NCBI GenBank assembly: GCA_025456495.1 | Contig: JALOKO010000320.1 | Span: 1-5,195 of the forward strand | Origin: Bryobacterales bacterium | Lineage (GTDB): Bacteria; Acidobacteriota; Terriglobia; Bryobacterales; Bryobacteraceae | Direction: 5' to 3' | DNA length: 5,195 nt | Shown: positions 1 through 5,195 of the stretch, piece after piece | Position numbering within the stretch: position 1 is the first letter of the stretch | How the letters are laid out: every line of letters begins with the position of its first letter | Made by a program: the position numbers and the translations under genes | The notes under the pieces: generated by a model | What the model was told of the DNA's origin: nothing | Databases searched by the model: none | The model's input: only the letters and a program-made list of their open reading frames with translations

Positions 1-1
1 G

Positions 2-1186
2 ATGAACCGCCGTAATCTGCTGGCCGCGCTTGCCGCCAGCCCGCTGGCTTCCCATGTCGCCACTGCCCAAACCGACAGCATCACCCGCCGCGTAGGCAAG
101 CCCAAGGAAGCGCTGCTGCTGGACGATTTCCAGCCCAGGAGCATGCTGCACGTCGCGCAATCCACGGTGGAGCGCGCGAAGTTTCCAGTGGTGGATGTCC
201 ACACCCATTGGAGCTTTTCCGCCAAAACCCTGGATGGCGCTGGACTACAATTCAGCGCAACCCCCGAGGAATTGCTTGAGGTGATGGACCGCCGGAACAT
301 CCGGACGATGATCAACCTCACCGGTGGCTTTGGCAAAGGCTTTCTGGAGAGCCATACGCGCTTCGACAAGCAGCATCCCGGCCGATTCATCACCTTGATT
401 GAACCGCAATGGCACCGCTTCAACGAGGCCAATTACGCGCGGCTGCAGGCTGAGGCCATTGAAGCGGACGCAAGGGCGGGTGCGCGCGGGCTGAAGATCC
501 TGAAGACGCTGGGGCTGTATCTGCGGGATGCGCAGGGCAAGCTGGTGACGGTGGACGACCGTCGTTTTGACCCAACCTGGGAAGCCTGCGCGGCGTTGAA
601 TCTGCCGGTGTTCATGCACGTGTCTGATCCTGAAGCCTTCTTCCATACCACTGATCGCTATAACGAGCGCTTTGAAGAGCTGAACAACCATCCCGATTGG
701 AGCTTCCACGGCAAAGATTTTCCCACGCACATGGAACTGATGGAGGCGCGCAATCGCGTGCTTGCCCGCCATCCCAAGACCACCTTCATTCTGCTGCACT
801 GGGGCAATAACGCTGAGAATCAGGCGCTGGTGGGCGAGTGGTTGGACAAGTATCCGAACACCTACGTGGAGATGGGTGCGCGCATTGGCGAACTGGGCCG
901 CGCCCCACGGACGTCGCGCAAGTTCATTGACCGCTACCAGGACCGATGCATGTTCGGCACGGATGCCATTCCCAAGGGCTACAATGTGCCGCAGCAGATC
1001 TTTGGCGACGACCTGTACAAGATCTACTTCCGCTTCCTGGAAACAGAGGACGAGTACTTTGACTACGCGCCCGCTGCGGTGCCGCCGCAAGGGCGCTGGA
1101 ACATCTACGGGCTGGGGCTTCCCGATGACATACTGCGGAAGATTTACCACCAGAACATCGATCGTGTGATGGGGTTGCAGTCATGA
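2..1186 (+). CDS. Exported metal-dependent amidohydrolase (amidohydrolase-2 type TIM barrel)
   Basis: This is a 394-residue protein that looks complete. It opens with a twin-arginine-like leader (RR at residues 3-4 followed by NLLAALAAS) and a likely cleavage after the TAQ near residue 23, so it is probably exported folded by the Tat system. The rest matches the amidohydrolase-2 superfamily, whose members are hydrolases, decarboxylases or hydratases on a TIM barrel. The visible signature residues are DVHTHW at 65-70 (metal ligands H67 and H69), GLKILK at 163-168, H206 in PVFMHVSDP, H266 in FILLHWGN and the catalytic aspartate D321 in MFGTDAIP. The C-terminal stretch with GLGLPDDILRKIY (370-382) is the helix usual at the end of this family. 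The start is chosen because the leader begins there; the ribosome binding site lies outside the window. The stop overlaps the start of the next gene as ATGA, which points to translational coupling. The family call is firm; the reaction and substrate are unknown. Confidence 0.9.
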   Translation: MNRRNLLAALAASPLASHVATAQTDSITRRVGKPKEALLLDDFQPRSMLHVAQSTVERAKFPVVDVHTHWSFSAKTLDGAGLQFSATPEELLEVMDRRNIRTMINLTGGFGKGFLESHTRFDKQHPGRFITLIEPQWHRFNEANYARLQAEAIEADARAGARGLKILKTLGLYLRDAQGKLVTVDDRRFDPTWEACAALNLPVFMHVSDPEAFFHTTDRYNERFEELNNHPDWSFHGKDFPTHMELMEARNRVLARHPKTTFILLHWGNNAENQALVGEWLDKYPNTYVEMGARIGELGRAPRTSRKFIDRYQDRCMFGTDAIPKGYNVPQQIFGDDLYKIYFRFLETEDEYFDYAPAAVPPQGRWNIYGLGLPDDILRKIYHQNIDRVMGLQS

Positions 1187-1920
1187 GAACGACTTTGGCG
1201 TTGGCAATGATGCTGGCTTTGGCGGCGTGCGCGGCATGGGCGCAACAGACCTCGGCCCCCAGCTATACGGTACGCAAGGTATCCCGGGGACCGGTGAATC
1301 TGCAGGCCTTCACGGACCGCCCCTGGAGCAATGCGCAGGTAGTGGAATGGGGACCTGACGGGTACAAGACCACCTTCCGCGCGCTGTGGGCAGACCGCGA
1401 CCTGTGGCTGCGCTTTGACGTGCAGGATCCGGCGCCCTGGCATACCATGACCAAGCGCGACGAGCACCTGTGGGAAGAGGAAGTGGTGGAGCTTTTTATC
1501 GACCTGGATGGCACGGGCAAAAACTACGCCGAGTACGAGATCAGCCCCGCCAACGTGCTTTGCGATGTCCGCATGGAGAGTGGCGTGCCTAATGTAAAGA
1601 GCATCCTGGAATGGGACCATGCGGGCATTGAATCTGCAGTACGAATGCGTGCGGGCAGCGGAGCTGACCCGGGAGGGTGGACAGCCATTCTGCGGCTTCC
1701 GTGGCGGGGCTTTCGAAGCTTGCCCGCGGTGACGGAAGGCCGCGCGAAGACGCCGCCACGGCCTGGGGATGCCTGGCGTTTCAACCTCTACCGCATCGAA
1801 CGGCCGCATGGGCCGGCAGACCCGAAAAAGGACGCGGTGTTCGCCGCGTGGATTCCCACGGGCACAGCGTCTTTCCATAATCCGGCGGTGTTCCGGCCGC
1901 TGATTTTCGCGCCCCAGTAG
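1183..1920 (+). CDS. Exported CBM9-like carbohydrate-binding protein
   Basis: This is a 245-residue protein made almost entirely of one CBM9-like beta-sandwich domain (carbohydrate-binding family 9-like, the kind often annotated as sugar-binding or DUF1083). Family features I recognise are FTDRPWSNA (43-51), the WADRDLWLRFDV strand (69-80), the acidic VVELFIDLDG segment (101-110), YAEYEISP (115-122), WRFNLYRIE (198-206) and the closing AAWIPTGTASFHNP motif (221-234). The N-terminus is a clear signal sequence. It contains LAAC at 13-16, which fits a lipobox, but also AWA before QQ at 18-20, which fits signal peptidase I. It is therefore either a lipoprotein or a soluble secreted protein. Just after the FHNP motif it reads FRPL, where I would expect a glycine in place of the arginine. 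The start ATG lies inside the preceding stop codon region (ATGA), with only a weak G-rich ribosome site at 1171-1174. There is no catalytic domain, so it probably binds rather than cleaves. The ligand is unknown. Confidence 0.85.
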   Translation: MRTTLALAMMLALAACAAWAQQTSAPSYTVRKVSRGPVNLQAFTDRPWSNAQVVEWGPDGYKTTFRALWADRDLWLRFDVQDPAPWHTMTKRDEHLWEEEVVELFIDLDGTGKNYAEYEISPANVLCDVRMESGVPNVKSILEWDHAGIESAVRMRAGSGADPGGWTAILRLPWRGFRSLPAVTEGRAKTPPRPGDAWRFNLYRIERPHGPADPKKDAVFAAWIPTGTASFHNPAVFRPLIFAPQ

Positions 1921-1923
1921 ATG

Positions 1924-1933
1924 AGGAGGAGGT
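1924..1933 (+). promoter_or_regulatory. Strong tandem Shine-Dalgarno sequence for the lyase gene
   Basis: Bases 1924-1933 read AGGAGGAGGT, holding two overlapping copies of the anti-16S complement (AGGAGG at 1924-1929 and AGGAGGT at 1927-1933). They sit 8 and 4 bases before the GTG at 1938. This site fixes the unusual GTG start of the lyase gene and suggests it is translated strongly in its own right, unlike the preceding gene, which relies on overlap. The same bases also form a four-codon reading frame, ATG AGG AGG AGG TAG, directly after the previous stop. Confidence 0.8.
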
Positions 1934-1937
1934 AGGA

Positions 1938-3875
1938 GTGGCCCGCCGACACTGGATCGTGCTTTGCCTGCTGGCGTTGCTGCCGGTATGGTTCGCGATG
2001 GGGCAGGGGGCCGCGCGCTTCCCGAAGCCGAATCCCGCGGTCGCCTTTGGCGAGATGAAGGTGTACAACGCCAAGGGAAGTCCGGTTCGCACTCCAGTGG
2101 AGGATTGGCAAGGCGCTCGCGATCGTGTACAGAACGACTCGGCATGGGCCGCATGGCTGCGTGCGAAGCAGGCAGAGGTTGATGCGTGGGCCGCCGAGCC
2201 ACGCGACAAAGCCGAGTATGTGGCGGGTTGGTGGCACGACTTCGTGCGAGCGGGGGACGGCGGATTCCTGGAATGGACCCTGGAGCCGCCAATCGAGGCG
2301 CCTCCGAAGGTCTTCGGCGGATGGGTATTCGGGCTGCGGTCCCGCAATGGGACCTATATGGTGGAGGCCGCCCGGCTGTGGCGGCTCACCGGGGAACAGC
2401 GCTACTTCGAGTGGGCGGCCCGGCAATTGGACTTCTACGCCGCCAATTACGAAGGCTGGCCAGTGCAGACAAGCAAGAGCAAGGCGCGGCTGATGCACCA
2501 AAGCCTGGATGACGCCAACATGCTGGTGCGTTTTGTGGAGACGGCGCGATTGCTGGAGGGGGACATCCCCGCGCGGCAGCAGGCAGGATGGCAATCGCGT
2601 CGCGCGCGCTGGGTGGATGCGCTGTTCCGTCCCATGACCCTGTTGCTGGATGAGACCTTCCAGCGCGTCCACAACATCGCTTGCTGGCAGCGGTCTGCGA
2701 TGGCGATGGCCGCCATCTACACGCAGGACGCGGAGCTTTGGTCGCGCGCCGTGGATGGCGAGTTCGGCGTGCGCCGTCAGGTACGGGATGGCATCACCAG
2801 TGAGTATTTCTGGTTGGAACAGTCACTGGGCTACAACAGCTATGTGGTTTCGGCGTTTGTGCCGTTGTTTACCCTTGCGGGGCTGCACGGTCGTTTGGAT
2901 GAACTGCGCGGGGAAGCGGAGGCGGTGCAGAACCTGATGCTGGCTCCCGGGCAGATTCGATTCGATAATGGCAGGCTGCCCACTCCGGCCGATACGACGG
3001 GCGCGCCGCGACGATTCCCTGACCTTGCACTGCTGGCCTCCGCCAGTCGGGTTTTCCCGACACGGCTGGGGCTGGAACGGGCCAGGCAAACGCGCGGTTG
3101 GGATACGCTGCTGGATCCGATGGCGCAACCGCCCGCAGGCGAGGGGGACACGGCAACGACGGCCAGCAGCCGCAATCTGCCTTCCTCTCGATTCGCCGTG
3201 TTGCGCAAGGATGGCTGGCAGGTGTTCTTCCACTATGGACAACTGGACAGATCGCATGCGCAGGCGGAGGCGTTGAACTACGAGGCGCATTTCGGGAATG
3301 TGGACGTAACGCACGACGCGGGCACGGTGGGCTATGGCTCACCCTTGCACACTGACTATTACCGTCAGGCCTGGGCGCACAATGCGCCGATGGTGGACGG
3401 GCAGGGGCAGCAGGGTTGGCATGAAGGCGAACTGCTGCACTTCGATGCGCCGCAGGCGGTCGTCCGCGCACGGCAACCGCGGTATCAAGCGCACACGCAG
3501 GTAACGCGGACCCTGTCCATCGCCGAAGGCAGGCTGTTGGAGCAGACACGCATCACCACCACCGATGGCAATTCTCACCGGCTGGGCCTTGTCCTGAACC
3601 TGCAGGGGAAGGCCACGATTCCCGCCACGGCGACGCCGCTGCAATCCGACCTCTTTCCCTCCTGGAGCCATGCCAGCCAGTGGACTGAGCGCGACGTGGC
3701 CGAGGTGCTTGCCGTCTTCAGCGGCCGTCGTTTCCGGATTCGGGTGGAAGGCAACGGCGCGATGCGGATGGTACACGCCACCACCCCGGATGCGCCGCCC
3801 AACTCCCGCGAGGCGCTGTACGTGGAAGTGGAAGGCCGGGAAGCTGAGTTTCGTGTAACGTGGATTCCCGAGTAA
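1938..3875 (+). CDS. Exported heparinase II/III-family polysaccharide lyase
   Basis: This is a 645-residue protein, a normal length for the family. It begins with a signal peptide (MARRHW, then a hydrophobic core to about residue 21, likely cut near AMG-Q). Residues about 60-390 form an alpha-helical part typical of an (alpha/alpha) toroid, with candidate catalytic residues H245-N246 in RVHNIACWQ and Y299 or Y302 in LEQSLGYNSY. A linker rich in Pro, Gly, Thr and Ser (about 396-413) leads into the heparinase II/III C-terminal beta-sandwich domain (PF07940-like). That domain carries SHAQAEALNYEAHF (439-452), THDAGTVGYGSPL (458-470), YYRQAWAHN (474-482) and MVDGQGQQ (485-492). Family members cleave uronic-acid-containing polysaccharides (heparin-like chains, alginate and others) by beta-elimination. 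The GTG start is supported by the adjacent strong ribosome site and by the signal peptide beginning there. The gene follows the CBM9-like gene by 17 bases, so the two are probably cotranscribed. The substrate cannot be deduced, and an inactive or divergent relative is possible because one expected metal-site histidine is not obvious. Confidence 0.87.
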   Translation: MARRHWIVLCLLALLPVWFAMGQGAARFPKPNPAVAFGEMKVYNAKGSPVRTPVEDWQGARDRVQNDSAWAAWLRAKQAEVDAWAAEPRDKAEYVAGWWHDFVRAGDGGFLEWTLEPPIEAPPKVFGGWVFGLRSRNGTYMVEAARLWRLTGEQRYFEWAARQLDFYAANYEGWPVQTSKSKARLMHQSLDDANMLVRFVETARLLEGDIPARQQAGWQSRRARWVDALFRPMTLLLDETFQRVHNIACWQRSAMAMAAIYTQDAELWSRAVDGEFGVRRQVRDGITSEYFWLEQSLGYNSYVVSAFVPLFTLAGLHGRLDELRGEAEAVQNLMLAPGQIRFDNGRLPTPADTTGAPRRFPDLALLASASRVFPTRLGLERARQTRGWDTLLDPMAQPPAGEGDTATTASSRNLPSSRFAVLRKDGWQVFFHYGQLDRSHAQAEALNYEAHFGNVDVTHDAGTVGYGSPLHTDYYRQAWAHNAPMVDGQGQQGWHEGELLHFDAPQAVVRARQPRYQAHTQVTRTLSIAEGRLLEQTRITTTDGNSHRLGLVLNLQGKATIPATATPLQSDLFPSWSHASQWTERDVAEVLAVFSGRRFRIRVEGNGAMRMVHATTPDAPPNSREALYVEVEGREAEFRVTWIPE

Positions 3876-3927
3876 GCAGAACAGCTCCGCGGCCGACAGC
3901 AACCACCAAGGGAGCGGCAACTTCGAG

Positions 3928-3953
3928 AGGAGCCCAACGACCTGGGCTGTCCT
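3928..3953. terminator. Candidate hairpin in convergent spacer, possible bidirectional terminator
   Basis: AGCCCA (3931-3936) pairs perfectly with TGGGCT (3943-3948) around a six-base loop. AGG (3928-3930) can pair with CCT (3951-3953) across a two-base bulge. It lies between two convergent genes, where a shared terminator is expected. No T-tract follows on either strand, so it is not a textbook intrinsic terminator. Confidence 0.4.
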
Positions 3954-3969
3954 GCCCTGGTGAGGGCGG
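3952..3969. terminator. Second GC-rich hairpin in convergent spacer
   Basis: GCCCT (3954-3958) pairs with AGGGC (3963-3967) around the tetraloop GGTG, extended by a T-G wobble (3953/3968) and a C-G pair (3952/3969). A smaller GGAG/CTCC pairing (3968-3978) adjoins it. It sits about 80 bases past the lyase stop and within 15 bases of the antiporter stop, so it may help end transcription of either gene. No T-tract is present. Confidence 0.3.
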
Positions 3970-3981
3970 AGGGCCTCCAGC

Positions 3982-5195
3982 TTACGCGCTGCCCTTGCTG
4001 CCGAAGAAGGCCTTCAACAGGGGCGGCGTGACCACGGTGGTAACCATCACCATCACCACCATCGCGGACACCAACTGCGCACCCAGGACGGCTTGGCCGT
4101 TCACCATCAAACCAGCGCCGATTCCGGTGAAGATCAGCCCCACCTCGCCGCGTGGAATCATCCCGATGCCTACCACCAGCCGGTTCACTCCTTTTTCCAG
4201 CACGCCAAGCGAGCACACTTGCTTGCCAAGGATCGCAACTACGGTGATGGCCCCCGCCAGCGCCAACACGCTGAGTGAGCCAAAGACGCTGAGGTCAACC
4301 TTCAAACCCATCACGACAAAGAAGACCGGCACCACAATGGACGAGATGGGGCGCAGCAGGTGCTCGATGCTTGCCTCACCGCGCTCAGCGAAGGGACGAT
4401 AGTCATATTCTTCCAGCACCAAGCCCGCGGCGAACGCACCCACGATGGGAGCAAGACCGATGAGACCGGCCAGCCCCGCCCACAGGAAGCAGTGGCTAAG
4501 CGCGATGGCCAAGGGCATGCCCGCCACCTTGAAGCGTTTGCCCAGGCCGACCATCACGTGCGCATGGAAGCGTTGCCCCACGTAAACCGCAAGGGCCAGG
4601 AAGGCGACCGCCTTGGCGACGATGATTCCGGCGTCGGTGAGGTTCACTTCGGCTGAGCCGGTCTTGCTGAGCGAGACGATGACGCCGGAGACCACCGCCA
4701 GGATGATCAATCCCAGCACGTCGTCCACCACTGCGGCGCCCAGGATAATCCGCGCCTCCTTGGTGTCCATACGCCGCAGATCTTTCAGTACCCGGGCCGT
4801 GATGCCCACGCTGGTGGCGGCCAGAGTGGCGCCGACAAAGGTGTGGACGTACCAGGCAAGATCCGGCATCAGCAGGCTGGAGACGCCGTAGCCCAGGGCC
4901 ATCGGCGCGACGACACCCAGAATTGCCACAAGCAGCGCTGAGAAACCCACGGCCATCAGCTCCTGGAGATGGCTCTCCAGGCCGACTTCGAACAGCAAGA
5001 TGATGACGCCGATTTCAGCCGCAATCGCGAGCGCGTCGGAGTGCTTTAAGGGTTCCAGAATCCCGATGCCCACCAGCGTGAGGTTGCCCAGCACAATGCC
5101 GACAACCAGTTCCCCAAGGACGGCGGGCTGGTTGAGCCTCTCAAACACCTCGCCGCCCACTTTGGCGCCGACGATCACCACCACCAGGCTCAAGA
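3982..5195 (-). CDS. Cation:proton antiporter, CPA2 family, Na+/H+ exchanger-like (5' end missing)
   Basis: This integral membrane antiporter is cut by the right edge. The visible 403-404 residues carry about twelve hydrophobic segments and end at TAA (3984-3982). Residue numbers here count from the TTG at 5193-5191. Conserved CPA2 features are GELVVGIVLG (28-37), LLFEVGLE (66-73), GATLAATSVGITARVL (121-136), the ion-binding AVVDDVLGL (154-162, D157-D158), APIVGAFAAGLVL (248-260), VPVFFVVMGLKVD (288-300) and MIPRGEVGLIF (345-355). A double aspartate is the hallmark of electrogenic Na+(Li+)/H+ exchangers such as NapA, whereas Kef-type potassium efflux proteins usually have QD. K324 in a late helix is a candidate for the lysine that partners the aspartates in NapA-type proteins. 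The chain stops just after the last helix (FFGSKGSA), so there is no RCK/TrkA-N regulatory domain. The TTG is most likely an internal leucine, with the true start a few to a few tens of codons upstream. Its expected role is pH and sodium homeostasis at the inner membrane. Confidence 0.9.
   Translation of the reverse strand, partial: LSLVVVIVGAKVGGEVFERLNQPAVLGELVVGIVLGNLTLVGIGILEPLKHSDALAIAAEIGVIILLFEVGLESHLQELMAVGFSALLVAILGVVAPMALGYGVSSLLMPDLAWYVHTFVGATLAATSVGITARVLKDLRRMDTKEARIILGAAVVDDVLGLIILAVVSGVIVSLSKTGSAEVNLTDAGIIVAKAVAFLALAVYVGQRFHAHVMVGLGKRFKVAGMPLAIALSHCFLWAGLAGLIGLAPIVGAFAAGLVLEEYDYRPFAERGEASIEHLLRPISSIVVPVFFVVMGLKVDLSVFGSLSVLALAGAITVVAILGKQVCSLGVLEKGVNRLVVGIGMIPRGEVGLIFTGIGAGLMVNGQAVLGAQLVSAMVVMVMVTTVVTPPLLKAFFGSKGSA

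Noticed and set aside
245..1150. A 301-codon open frame on the minus strand.
   Set aside because: It lies wholly antisense to the amidohydrolase, which carries clear family motifs. The antisense protein shows no domain.
1144..2292. A 382-codon open frame on the minus strand.
   Set aside because: It runs antisense across three well-supported genes, its protein is rich in Arg, Pro and Ser with no recognisable domain, and long antisense frames are expected in GC-rich coding DNA.
1788..2672. A 294-codon open frame on the minus strand.
   Set aside because: It is antisense to the end of the CBM9-like gene and the first part of the lyase gene, with no family motif and no credible ribosome site noted.
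2869..3549. A 226-codon open frame on the minus strand opposite the lyase.
   Set aside because: Its composition (Arg, Pro, Ala, Ser) is typical of a GC-rich shadow frame, and the lyase motifs on the plus strand account for this region.
4045..4062. CATCACCATCACCACCAT on the plus strand would encode six histidines, like an engineered tag.
   Set aside because: It is the complement of natural codons for the hydrophobic VVMVMVT helix near the end of the antiporter, and no plus-strand gene uses that frame.
3860..4402. A 180-codon plus-strand frame crossing the convergent spacer.
   Set aside because: Most of it is antisense to conserved antiporter helices and it is rich in Thr, Pro and Arg with no domain.
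5191..5193. TTG as the true start of the antiporter.
   Set aside because: It sits two bases from the window edge and falls within the first helix. Family members usually begin a few to tens of residues earlier, so the gene is treated as cut off.

Overview
The window is GC-rich bacterial DNA, densely coding, with three codirectional plus-strand genes followed by one convergent minus-strand gene. The protein styles (a twin-arginine-leader amidohydrolase, a stand-alone CBM9-like exported protein and a heparinase II/III-type lyase) resemble soil polysaccharide degraders. An Acidobacteriota member of the Solibacter/Bryobacter kind is my best guess, but this is inferred from family resemblance only. 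No rRNA, tRNA or 16S-grade marker is present to test it.

Left part (2-3875): three genes that look like one operon. An exported metal-dependent amidohydrolase (2-1186) overlaps by 4 bases (ATGA) a CBM9-like secreted protein or lipoprotein (1183-1920). After a 17-base gap holding a very strong Shine-Dalgarno sequence comes an exported heparinase II/III-family polysaccharide lyase (1938-3875). All three start with export signals, so they probably act in the periplasm or at the outer surface. A reasonable joint role is breakdown of an acidic polysaccharide: the lyase would cleave the chain, the CBM9-like protein may bind sugar, and the amidohydrolase would act on a product or a bound small molecule. 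The substrate cannot be read from the sequence.

Middle (3876-3981): a 106-base convergent intergenic spacer with two or three short GC-rich hairpins and no clear T-tract.

Right part (3982-5195, minus strand): a monovalent cation:proton antiporter of the CPA2 type with a double-aspartate ion-binding motif. Its 5' end runs off the window. It is convergent with the operon and probably functionally unrelated.

I saw no mobile element, CRISPR array, RNA gene or long repeat. I did not find a convincingly new system. The points most worth a second look are the all-exported three-gene cassette and the variant active-site and metal-site residues of the lyase.
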